Source: Verrucomicrobiota bacterium
GTDB taxonomy: Bacteria > Verrucomicrobiota > Verrucomicrobiia > Opitutales > Opitutaceae
Length of the DNA stretch: 16,480 nt
NCBI GenBank assembly: GCA_023433275.1
Contig: JAEZDN010000108.1
Location: 1-16,480, forward strand
Direction: 5' to 3'
Shown here: positions 1 to 6,655 of the stretch, in pieces
How positions within the stretch are numbered: the stretch's first letter is position 1
Layout: the number at the start of each line of letters is the position of its first letter
The notes under the pieces: generated by a model
Seen by the model: the letters and a program-made list of their open reading frames with translations, nothing else
Told to the model about the DNA's origin: nothing
The model's database searches: none
Translations under genes and position numbers: made by a program

Positions 1-5
1 CTGTT

Positions 6-80
6 TTGTGGGGGCGCGGCTTCCCCGCCCCCGTTTCTTGCTGCGGGAACCAAGGGCGTGGACGAGCCACGCCCCTACAA
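6..80 (+). repeat. Double-hairpin palindromic repeat, copy A
   Basis: The outer arms are near-complementary: TTGTGGGGGCG at 6-16 and CGCCCCTACAA at 70-80, with one mismatch. Two hairpins lie inside. One pairs GGGGGCG (10-16) with CGCCCCC (26-32). The other pairs GGGCGTGG (54-61) with CCACGCCC (67-74) around a five-base loop. Copies B (6568-6635) and C (14066-14122) have the same architecture and orientation. This copy lies beyond the 3' end of the LacI gene. No coding potential is claimed. Confidence 0.75.
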
Positions 81-168
81 CTGAACAGTTCCACGGCTGC
101 TCTGGGATTGAAGGACAGCGGGACGGGAGCCTGGAGAGCACATCGGAAGGCGCCAAACCCCAGCGACC

Positions 169-194
169 GTCATCCTGAGCGGAGCGAAGGATCC
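169..194 (+). repeat. Dispersed CATCCTGAGCG repeat, copy 1
   Basis: This 26-base unit starts GTCATCCTGAGCG and ends GCGAAGGATCC. It matches a unit at 10456-10481 and an inverted unit at 10512-10535. It lies just downstream of the LacI stop codon. Similar short units recur in many environmental bacterial genomes, and their function is not known to me. Confidence 0.7.
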
Positions 195-224
195 AAGCGG
201 TCGGCGCACGTCGGCCCTTTCACC

Positions 225-1256
225 TCATCCCCCGGTCGCCGCGGCGCGGAGCGTCGGGCCCTCGATGAAACGCGCGGGGATGGTGGTGAGCGAGGGTTGC
301 ACCGGGATGCCGAGCTCGTTGTGCAGGAGCTGGCCAACGACCAGTTCGACGGCGCGGGCACCGATTTGTCCCGGTTGAAAATCCAGCGCCGCGCAAGGCT
401 CGATCGTGCGCAGCGAGTTCAAACAGACGAAGCCGTGGGTCTTGGGCAGGCGCGCGCCGCAGCTGCGCATCCACTCGATCGCCTCGGGGAAGTGGCCGAT
501 CACGACGTCGGGCTTGTGCTTGCGGAACCAGGGCACGAAGTCCTCGCGCGACAGGTTCGAGGTGCGCAGCGCCGGCACCTCCGTGAGGCCGGGCAGATAC
601 TTTTGCTGCGCGAGGAAAGCACCTTCCCAGCGGTACTGCAGGCGCTCGTCGATCGCGATCTCCATGAACAGGCCCGGACGCCGGTAGCCGCGCTCGTGCA
701 GTTCGCGCAGGAGCATGACCATCGAGCGATAGTGATCCATGCACACGCAGTGCAAAGGCGGGTGGTTGATGAAGAGATCGGCATACACCGCAGTGTAGCG
801 CTCCCAATTGAGACCCGACAGGTCCGGCAGACCGGACGCGGGCAACACGACCATGCCCTGGATGCTTCGGGTGTGCAGGATGGTGTCGAGCCGGTTGAGC
901 CGCATGCCCTCCGGACCCAGTTCGAAGCGCTCCATCTTGAACCCCAGTTCGCCGGCGCGATCGGAAATACCCTTCAACACGGCCTCGTTGTAACGCACGG
1001 CGTGGGCGGGGCGGTTGGCGTCGACGATCTCGAGCGCGGCCACCACGCCGCGGAACTGCTGCCCCCGCGACCGGCGCAATTGGGACATCACCGCGCCCGT
1101 CAGGGGATTGTGTTCGTACCCCGCCTCCTTGGCGGCTTCCCGGACCCGCCGAACCGTTTCAACCTTCACGCGGGGCGAGCCACGCAAGGCGTCGGAAATC
1201 GTGGTACGGGAAAGGCCGAGCGACTTGGCCAGGGTGCGCAGGGTGGGGGCGGACAT
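225..1256 (-). CDS. LacI-family transcriptional regulator
   Basis: A 343-residue DNA-binding repressor or activator expected to respond to a sugar. Residues ~5-52 form the LacI helix-turn-helix (TLRTLAKSLGLSRTTISDAL), followed by the KVETVRRVREAAKEAGY helix. A hinge-like segment (MSQLRRSR, ~57-64) leads into a periplasmic-binding-protein-like effector domain (~68-335). The length is normal for the family. The ATG at 1256 is preceded by GAGGAA five bases away, one of the few good Shine-Dalgarno sequences in the window. The gene diverges from the rhamnose mutarotase gene, and palindromes at 1271-1320 lie just upstream of its start, which suggests autoregulation and control of the mutarotase/lyase genes. 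The family call is firm. The effector (perhaps rhamnose or a pectin product) is inferred from neighbours only. Confidence 0.93.
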   Translation of the reverse strand: MSAPTLRTLAKSLGLSRTTISDALRGSPRVKVETVRRVREAAKEAGYEHNPLTGAVMSQLRRSRGQQFRGVVAALEIVDANRPAHAVRYNEAVLKGISDRAGELGFKMERFELGPEGMRLNRLDTILHTRSIQGMVVLPASGLPDLSGLNWERYTAVYADLFINHPPLHCVCMDHYRSMVMLLRELHERGYRRPGLFMEIAIDERLQYRWEGAFLAQQKYLPGLTEVPALRTSNLSREDFVPWFRKHKPDVVIGHFPEAIEWMRSCGARLPKTHGFVCLNSLRTIEPCAALDFQPGQIGARAVELVVGQLLHNELGIPVQPSLTTIPARFIEGPTLRAAATGG

Positions 1257-1270
1257 GGGGTTTCCTCAAA

Positions 1271-1292
1271 AATCTTAAGATTCGAACGAATC
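1271..1292. promoter_or_regulatory. Overlapping palindromes upstream of lacI-type gene (candidate operator)
   Basis: AATCTTAAGATT (1271-1282) is a perfect 12-base palindrome. It overlaps GATTCGAACGAATC (1279-1292), whose six-base arms are perfect complements around AA. Both lie 15-36 bases upstream of the LacI start codon, where an autoregulatory operator would be expected. The centre is AA, not the central CG of classical LacI operators, so the regulator assignment is inferred. Confidence 0.45.
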
Positions 1293-1301
1293 ACAACGCC
1301 T

Positions 1302-1320
1302 AATTCGGAGCGTCCGAATT
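1302..1320. promoter_or_regulatory. Perfect palindrome, candidate operator
   Basis: AATTCGGAGCGTCCGAATT has perfect eight-base arms around a three-base centre. It shares the ATTCG/CGAAT half-site with the palindrome at 1279-1292. It lies between the LacI gene and the mutarotase gene and could serve either promoter. It is a good operator candidate, but binding is not shown by sequence alone. Confidence 0.5.
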
Positions 1321-1338
1321 TGCGGCCCAGTCAGGAGC

Positions 1339-1426
1339 AACCACAGATGGACATAGATAGACACAGATAGCCCGAACGGAACGGTAACGATGGCGGAGTG
1401 GAATCCATCTGTGTCCATCTGTGGTT
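1339..1426. repeat. Inverted pair of CACAGATGGACA-type repeats
   Basis: The left arm (1339-1370) begins AACCACAGATGGACA and continues with period-like ACAGATAG units. The right arm (1403-1426) ends TGTCCATCTGTGGTT, the reverse complement of the left start. The pair could fold into a stem of more than 20 bases. A related unit is at 1885-1914. It separates the LacI operator-like palindromes from the mutarotase promoter region. Confidence 0.7.
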
Positions 1427-1477
1427 AAACCAGGTCGGATCCCAAAATGGGCGTCTGACTGTCCCCGTTGCTTGCGA

Positions 1478-1506
1478 TTGGTTACGGGTGAAATCGGGCG
1501 GATATT
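1478..1506 (+). promoter_or_regulatory. Possible promoter of the rhamnose mutarotase gene
   Basis: TTGGTT (1478-1483) and GATATT (1501-1506) are separated by exactly 17 bases, an acceptable but weak -35/-10 pair. Transcription would start near 1513, about 40 bases before the mutarotase ATG. Each hexamer is only a partial match to the consensus. Confidence 0.3.
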
Positions 1507-1553
1507 TTTGGACATCGCCCCTTGCCGGTGTTTGTTCCGGTTTACCCCTTACC

Positions 1554-1868
1554 ATGATTCGCCAAGCCTTTGTCATGTCGGTCCATGCCGGCCACGAGCA
1601 GGAATACGAACGCCGCCACCGGCCCATCTGGCCTGAGTTGGAGAAGGTCCTGAAAGACCATGGTGTGCACAACTACTCGATCTTCCTGCTGCCCGAAACG
1701 CGCCAGCTCTTTGCCTACGCGGAGATCGAGGATGAGGCGCGTTGGGCGGCCATCGCTGCGACCCCGGAATGCCAGCGGTGGTGGAAACACATGGGCGACG
1801 TGATGCCCTCCAATCCCGATCACAGCCCGGTGTCGTCCGCGCTGCGCGAAGTTTTCCATATCGACTGA
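1554..1868 (+). CDS. rhaM: L-rhamnose mutarotase
   Basis: A 104-residue cytoplasmic enzyme that interconverts the alpha and beta anomers of L-rhamnose so that rhamnose isomerase receives its substrate. The family pattern is clear. It starts MIRQAFVMSVHAG and continues EYERRHRPIWPEL (~17-29), where the His is the expected catalytic residue. Next come HNYSIFL (~39-45), LFAYAEIED (~51-59) and the closing WWKHMGDVMPSNPD (~76-89). The length equals the family norm, so the ATG at 1554 is preferred over in-frame upstream starts that add unrelated residues. There is no Shine-Dalgarno sequence; the leader is CCCCTTACC. The gene is divergent from LacI and upstream of a rhamnogalacturonan lyase, consistent with rhamnose catabolism. 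The remaining rhamnose genes are not in the window. Confidence 0.95.
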   Translation: MIRQAFVMSVHAGHEQEYERRHRPIWPELEKVLKDHGVHNYSIFLLPETRQLFAYAEIEDEARWAAIAATPECQRWWKHMGDVMPSNPDHSPVSSALREVFHID

Positions 1869-1884
1869 ACCGGACTCATGCAGC

Positions 1885-2034
1885 TTAACCACCGATGCAC
1901 GCAGATAAACACGGGGAGGAAGGGAAGTTGGCCCCAGCGATGAATCCATTTCCCATCGCCGAATGGTGAAATCCCAATCCCGGATCCGCTGTCAGCCATC
2001 TCGAACTGTGCTCCTCTGTGTCTCTCGGTGGTTT
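1885..2034. repeat. Inverted pair of AACCACCGA-type dispersed repeats
   Basis: The left unit, TTAACCACCGATGCACGCAG onward (1885-1914), and the right unit (about 2010-2034, ending CTCTCGGTGGTTTT) are in inverted orientation. Both begin AACCACCGA when read inward. They resemble the pair at 1339-1426. With the next repeat pair they fill most of the 369-base gap between the mutarotase and the PL26 gene, in which I see no gene. Confidence 0.55.
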
Positions 2035-2076
2035 TCCGCTGATTGTTCCGACCGAGCCAAACCCCTGAATAATTAA

Positions 2077-2212
2077 CCCCGGAATACTCGGAACACACAG
2101 GAAAAGGACCAGCCGCTCGACATCGCGAAGCACACCAGTCCGACAACGGGCCGCTGGTGGACTTCCCCGATTCGGTGGCTTCCGGCTTCTGTGTGTTCCG
2201 TGTATACTGGGG
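2077..2212. repeat. Inverted pair of GGAACACACAG-type repeats
   Basis: The left arm at 2077-2103 (CCCCGGAATACTCGGAACAC onward) and the right arm at 2187-2212 (TTCTGTGTGTTCCGTGTATA onward) are inverted near-copies over about 26 bases. They enclose ~83 bases without recognisable content. The right arm ends 25 bases before the PL26 start and contains TATACT (2203-2208), a good -10-like hexamer, so the repeat may supply part of the lyase promoter. No convincing -35 box was found. Confidence 0.65.
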
Positions 2213-2237
2213 TTCCCCTCCTGCCACCACCCCTCCC

Positions 2238-5009
2238 ATGAGCCTCACTCGCCGCGAATTCGTCCGCAAAACCACCCTCGCTGCCGCCGCCACGCACCTC
2301 ATCACGAGTCTGCGCGCCAACGAGACCGCGCCCGCCGCGGGATCCGGGGGAGCGTCCGCCGCGCCCGACCAGGTAACCTGGCTCGAGGAAACGCCGGCCG
2401 CCCTTCCCGGCGCGACATGGGGTCGTCCCTGGCCGCGGGGCCAGCACGGGCGGGACACGACCTTCCAACTGCATGCCGCGGACGGCAGGCCGGTGCCGTT
2501 GCAAAGCTGGCCGCTCGCTTACTGGCCCGACGGTTCGATCAAGTGGACGGCGCACGCCATTCCGGCTGATGCGCCCGCCAGCACCGGGTATCGCATCGCC
2601 GCGGGCACGCCGGCGGCGCCCGCCCGCGCGGTCACGGTGAAGGAAAATTCCAAATCGATCGAGATCGACACGGGCGTGATCCGCGCGGTCATCAGCCGCG
2701 CCGGCGGGGACCTGATTGAGAGCATCACGCGCGATGGCCGCGAGATCGCGCGGGCCGGTCGCCTCGTTTGCCAGATCCAGACGCCGGCGTCGGACGGGGC
2801 CAGCCGGACGGAGCGATTCGCGGGCGAGATTTCCAGTGTCACGGTCGAGCAGGCTGGCCCGGTGCGCGCCGTCGTGAAGATCGAGGGCAAGCACCGGGCG
2901 GAACGCCATGCCTCGGGTTTGACCCCGGCCAGGCCCGATTGGCTGCCTTTCACCGTACGCCTGTATTTCCACGCCGGCGGCGAGATGGTGCGGATGATGC
3001 ACACGATCGTTTACGATGGCGATGCGCAGAAGGATTTCATCTCCGGGCTGGGTGTGAGCCTGACCGTGCCCCTGCGGGGCGAGATGCATGACCGCCACGT
3101 CCGCTTCAGCGGGATCGAGGGCGGGATTTTCGGCGAGGCCGTGCGCGGCATCACGGGCCTGCGGCGGGATCCCGGCAAGGCGGTCCGGGAGGCCCAGGTC
3201 GCCGGCCGCGCCACGCCGCCACTGGCAGAGTGGGAGAAGCGCGTCACGGACCGCCTGCAGTATATCCCGGCTTACGCGGACTGGACGCTCGTGCAGGCCA
3301 ACGCCGACGGGTTTGGCATCCGCAAGCGCACGCGCGACGGATTCACCTGGCTCGATGCGGCGCAGGGACAGCGGGCCGGTGGCCTCGGTTACGTGGGCAC
3401 GCCGCAAGGCGGGGTGGCCTTTGGGTTGCGCAATTTCTGGCAGAGCCATCCCGCGCAGCTCGATATCCGCGGCGCCACCGACGATGCCGCCACGGTGACC
3501 GCGTGGATGTGGTCCCCGGAGGCTGCGCCGATGGACTTGCGGCCCTACCATGACGGCATGGGCATGGACACCTTCGACAAGCAGTACAACGGCGGGCTCG
3601 AGATCACGTACGAGGATTATGAACCGGGCTTCAATTCGCCCGAGGGTGTCGCGCGCACGAGTGAATTGCATTTGTGGTGCGTGGGCGCGACGCCATCGCG
3701 CGAGACGCTGGCCGCGTACCAGCGCGCGCTGGAGGCGCCGCCGATGCTCGTGAACTCGCCGGGCTGGCTCCACCGGTGCGAGGTGTTTGGTGCGATCTGG
3801 AACCCGTCGGATCGATCCAAGCCGGCGCGCGCCGCGGTGGAGGACCGCCTGGCCTCGTATTTCGACTTCTACGTCGGCCAGCGCGAGCAGCGGCGCTGGT
3901 ATGGGTTCTGGAACTATGGCGATGTCATGCACACCTACGATGCGGATCGCCATGAGTGGCGCTACGACATCGGCGGCTTTGCCTGGGACAACTCCGAGCT
4001 CTCGACGGATATCTGGTTGTGGCTTTATTACCTGCAGTCGGGCCGGGCGGACGTGTTTCGTTTCGCCGAGGCGATGACCCGGCACACGGGCGAGGTCGAT
4101 GTGCACCATATCGGACGCTTCGCGCCGCTCGGATCGCGGCACAACGTGCAGCACTGGGGTTGCAGCGCCAAGCAACTGCGCATCAGCACGGCGACCAATC
4201 GCCGTTACTATTACTATCTCACGGGGGATGAGCGCGTGGGTGACCTGATGCGCGAGCAGAACGAGGCTGGCCGCGCGCTGGTGCGCCTGCCCCCCGGCCG
4301 CAAACTGGCTTTCGCGAACCAGCAAGGGGACCAGTCGCGCGGCACGCCCACCGATGCCGACAGCGTGGGCGCCAGCATGGGCACCGATTGGGGCTCGCTC
4401 GCGGGCGCGTGGCTCACGGAGTGGGAGCGCACCGGCGATGCGAAAATGCGGGACCGTCTCCTGGCGGGCATGCGCACGCTCGGGCAGCAGCCGAAGGGAC
4501 TTTTCAGCACGGGCCTGATTCTCAATGTCGAGACGGGCGCCTTCGAGATCACGAAGAGCGACAAGGTTTCCGTTTCGCACCTCAATGCCGTCTTCGGCCT
4601 GGTGGAGGTTTGCGCCGAGCTTATCCAGCTGCTCGACGTGCCTGAATTCAAGCGGGCCTGGCTGGACTACTGTGAGCTCTACAATGCCTCGCCGGAGGAG
4701 CAGCAGCGCCGCCTGGGGCGTTCGCTGGGGCCGGGCAACCTCCGTCAGGGCCACGCGCGTCTCACCGCCTATGCCGCGCGGGCGAAGAACGATCCCGAGT
4801 TGGCGAAGCGGGCGTGGAGTGAGTTCTCGCGCGACTGGCGGGGTCGGACCTCCCCGTCGGGTCCGTTTGACGTGACCAAGCTGGCCGGCCCTGCAGTGCT
4901 CCGTCCGGTGGACGAGGCCGTGTTCGTCTCGACCAACGATGCCGCGCAATGGGGGTTGGCCGCCATTCAATGCCTGGCGCTGGTGGGCGACGCCCAGCCG
5001 CAAGGGTGA
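2238..5009 (+). CDS. Exo-rhamnogalacturonan lyase-like protein (PL26 type), Tat-exported
   Basis: A 923-residue protein resembling the PcRGLX/YetA group. The characterised member is an exo-acting rhamnogalacturonan lyase releasing unsaturated GalA-rhamnose. The ATG at 2238 begins MSLTRREFVRKTTLAAAATH, a clear twin-arginine signal, so folded export is likely. Residues ~44-110 are a beta-rich N-terminal module (QVTWLEETPAALPGATWGRPWPRG, WPDGSIKW). A central beta region follows. The C-terminal helical barrel carries WYGFWNYGDVMHTYD (~554-568), GGFAWDNSELSTDIWLWLYY and HTGEVDVHHIGRF through GSRHNVQHWGC, the most conserved part of the group. The length fits. No Shine-Dalgarno is visible; the leader is CCACCCCTCCC. 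A dehydrogenase gene starts seven bases after the stop, suggesting one transcript. The family call is from remembered motifs, and exact activity is inferred. Confidence 0.8.
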   Translation: MSLTRREFVRKTTLAAAATHLITSLRANETAPAAGSGGASAAPDQVTWLEETPAALPGATWGRPWPRGQHGRDTTFQLHAADGRPVPLQSWPLAYWPDGSIKWTAHAIPADAPASTGYRIAAGTPAAPARAVTVKENSKSIEIDTGVIRAVISRAGGDLIESITRDGREIARAGRLVCQIQTPASDGASRTERFAGEISSVTVEQAGPVRAVVKIEGKHRAERHASGLTPARPDWLPFTVRLYFHAGGEMVRMMHTIVYDGDAQKDFISGLGVSLTVPLRGEMHDRHVRFSGIEGGIFGEAVRGITGLRRDPGKAVREAQVAGRATPPLAEWEKRVTDRLQYIPAYADWTLVQANADGFGIRKRTRDGFTWLDAAQGQRAGGLGYVGTPQGGVAFGLRNFWQSHPAQLDIRGATDDAATVTAWMWSPEAAPMDLRPYHDGMGMDTFDKQYNGGLEITYEDYEPGFNSPEGVARTSELHLWCVGATPSRETLAAYQRALEAPPMLVNSPGWLHRCEVFGAIWNPSDRSKPARAAVEDRLASYFDFYVGQREQRRWYGFWNYGDVMHTYDADRHEWRYDIGGFAWDNSELSTDIWLWLYYLQSGRADVFRFAEAMTRHTGEVDVHHIGRFAPLGSRHNVQHWGCSAKQLRISTATNRRYYYYLTGDERVGDLMREQNEAGRALVRLPPGRKLAFANQQGDQSRGTPTDADSVGASMGTDWGSLAGAWLTEWERTGDAKMRDRLLAGMRTLGQQPKGLFSTGLILNVETGAFEITKSDKVSVSHLNAVFGLVEVCAELIQLLDVPEFKRAWLDYCELYNASPEEQQRRLGRSLGPGNLRQGHARLTAYAARAKNDPELAKRAWSEFSRDWRGRTSPSGPFDVTKLAGPAVLRPVDEAVFVSTNDAAQWGLAAIQCLALVGDAQPQG

Positions 5010-5016
5010 TCCATCC

Positions 5017-5898
5017 GTGGCAACCATTGCCGTGATAGGTCCCGGGGCCGTGGGCGGCGTCGTCGCCGCGACCCTGACCCAGGCTGGGCGCCACGAGCTC
5101 ACGCTCTGCGCCCGCCGCGCGCTCGGGGAGCTGACCGTTGGCCTGCCATCCGGTTCGGTGAAATTCTCGCCCCCTGTCATCACCGAGCCGGCGCAGGCGC
5201 GCCCGGTTGATTGGGTCTTGGTGGCAACCAAGGCCTACGATTGTGCGGGAGCCGCGGCGTGGTTTGCGGGACTTCTGGGCCCGACGACGTGCGTGGCGGT
5301 CCTGCAGAACGGCGTCGAGCATCGCGAGCGATTTGCGGCCTGGCTGCCGGCGGAGCGGATCCTGCCCGTGATGGTCGATATTCCGGCCGAGCGTTCGGAA
5401 CCCCGCCGGATCGCGCAACGCGGCCCGGGCGTCATGGTGGCGCCCGCGGGTGAGGCGGGGGCGCGCTTTGCCGAACTGTTTGCGGGCACCACGCTGAGGG
5501 TGACGACCACCACGGACTTTCGCAGCGTGGTCTGGCGGAAACTCTGCCTGAACGCCCCCGGCGCCATCAACGCCTTGCTGCTCAAGCCCACGGGTGTGTT
5601 CCACGACGAAGCGATCGGCCGGCTGGCGCTGGCGATGGTGCGCGAATGCATGGCCGTCGGCCGCGCGGAGGGCGCGGTGCTGGAGGAAAACCTGCCGGAA
5701 AGCATCCTGGCCAATTGCCGCGCGGCTCCGCGCGACTCGATGAATTCCCTGCACGCCGACCGCGCAGCCGGGCGGCCGATGGAGGTCGATGCACGCAACG
5801 GCGCCGTGGTCCGCTTCGGTCGCAAGCATGGTATCCCGACCCCTTGCAACGAGATGGCGGCGACGTTGCTGGCGGCAAGCGGACGGTCGGACATCTAG
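5017..5898 (+). CDS. Ketopantoate reductase-family dehydrogenase (PanE/ApbA-like)
   Basis: A 293-residue NAD(P)H-dependent 2-keto-acid reductase. The GTG at 5017 is chosen because it puts the Rossmann motif GPGAVGG at residues 8-14, as the family requires; it has AAGGG ten bases upstream. Upstream in-frame starts would lie inside the lyase gene. Family residues align well with E. coli PanE numbering: Lys72 in TKAYD, Asn98 in LQNG, Lys175 in VWRKLCLNA, Ser244 in NSLHAD and Glu256 in GRPMEVDARNGA. The catalytic set is therefore intact. True panE makes pantoate for coenzyme A. The seven-base spacing from the lyase gene suggests it could instead reduce a keto acid from uronate or deoxy-sugar breakdown. 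That is inference, and many homologues are misnamed panE. Confidence 0.9.
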   Translation: MATIAVIGPGAVGGVVAATLTQAGRHELTLCARRALGELTVGLPSGSVKFSPPVITEPAQARPVDWVLVATKAYDCAGAAAWFAGLLGPTTCVAVLQNGVEHRERFAAWLPAERILPVMVDIPAERSEPRRIAQRGPGVMVAPAGEAGARFAELFAGTTLRVTTTTDFRSVVWRKLCLNAPGAINALLLKPTGVFHDEAIGRLALAMVRECMAVGRAEGAVLEENLPESILANCRAAPRDSMNSLHADRAAGRPMEVDARNGAVVRFGRKHGIPTPCNEMAATLLAASGRSDI

Positions 5899-6056
5899 CG
5901 ACGGGAGCGAGGGATTCGTCCGCAATGCGCAGGCCTCGCGGCGGGGCTGTCCGGGCTCCGGCCTGCCAGCCTCGGGGCCGGGTGGGCGGGTCTTTCGTGA
6001 GGAATCCGCGGTTGACCCGACTGGGAGTGACGGTTTTCTGCGGCCCAGTTGGTGTC

Positions 6057-6488
6057 ATGAAGATCCTCCGGAACATCCTCGCGGTCGTCGTTGGCTTCAT
6101 CGCCGGCAGTTTCGTCAACATGATGTTGGTGACGGTTGGTCCCAAGCTCATCCCCGTGCCCCCGGAAGTGGACGTGACGGACCCCGCCAAGCTCGCGGCC
6201 ACGATCCACCTGTTGGAACCGCGGCATTATGTTTTTCCCTTTCTGGCCCACGCGTTGGGCACGCTGGTGGGTTCGTTGGTGGCCTACCTGGTCGCCGCGA
6301 GTCACCAGGCGCTGTTGGCTCGCGTGATCGGCGCGTTGTTCCTGGCCGGCGGCATTGTCGCCTCGCGCATGATTCCGGCTCCGGTGGGATTCGTGGTGCT
6401 CGACCTGGCCCTGGCCTACCTGCCCATGACTTGGGTGGCGGTCTGGCTGGCGCGGCGTTGGCGGAAGGAATCCGTCGCGGCGACCTGA
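6057..6488 (+). CDS. Small four-helix membrane protein of unknown function
   Basis: A 143-residue hydrophobic protein with about four membrane segments: ~3-25 (ILRNILAVVVGFIAGSFVNM), ~59-83 (FPFLAHALGTLVGSLVAYLV), ~88-110 (RVIGALFLAGGIVASRMI) and ~113-133. It ends with a basic tail, RRWRKE. I do not recognise a named family, though similar ~140-residue membrane proteins occur in Bacteroidetes and Verrucomicrobia. The ATG at 6057 is chosen because it begins the first helix. The longer in-frame extension back to 5646 overlaps the dehydrogenase gene and is not hydrophobic. No Shine-Dalgarno is present. It is probably transcribed separately, since a 158-base gap precedes it, with TTGACC at 6012 as a possible -35 box but no good -10. 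Confidence 0.75.
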   Translation: MKILRNILAVVVGFIAGSFVNMMLVTVGPKLIPVPPEVDVTDPAKLAATIHLLEPRHYVFPFLAHALGTLVGSLVAYLVAASHQALLARVIGALFLAGGIVASRMIPAPVGFVVLDLALAYLPMTWVAVWLARRWRKESVAAT

Positions 6489-6567
6489 TCGGGCGCGTGG
6501 CGCCCGCTTAGCCGGAACCATGCGGTGGGAGCTCAATTCCGCAGCGTGCGCGGTCGAACGGTTCAGT

Positions 6568-6635
6568 TGCAGGGGCGTCCTCCACGCCCTTGCTCCCGCA
6601 GCGAGGAAAGGGCGCGGTCAAGCCGCGCCCCTACA
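6568..6635 (+). repeat. Double-hairpin palindromic repeat, copy B
   Basis: The outer arms TGCAGGGGCG (6568-6577) and CGCCCCTACA (6626-6635) match with one change. The inner hairpins are GGGCGT (6573-6578) with ACGCCC (6584-6589), and GGGCGCGG (6610-6617) with CCGCGCCC (6623-6630) around TCAAG. Relative to copies A and C, one stem base pair changed from T-A to C-G on both sides, so pairing is kept. It lies between the convergent ends of the membrane-protein gene and the repeat-protein gene and could act as a two-way terminator. Confidence 0.75.
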
Positions 6636-6655
6636 TCCAACCGTGTGAATCCGGC

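Noticed and set aside
6..1370. A 454-codon plus-strand frame over LacI
   Set aside because: It is antisense to a well-supported LacI-family gene, starts inside a palindromic repeat and has no domain.
1339..1426. CRISPR-like spacing of ACAGAT words
   Set aside because: There are only two repeat blocks, inverted not direct, with internal short periodicity and no cas genes. It is a dispersed repeat pair.
2073..5231. A 1052-codon open frame antisense to the PL26 gene
   Set aside because: It is Arg/Pro/His-rich with no domain or signal features, and lies exactly opposite a recognised gene. Long antisense frames are expected at this GC content.
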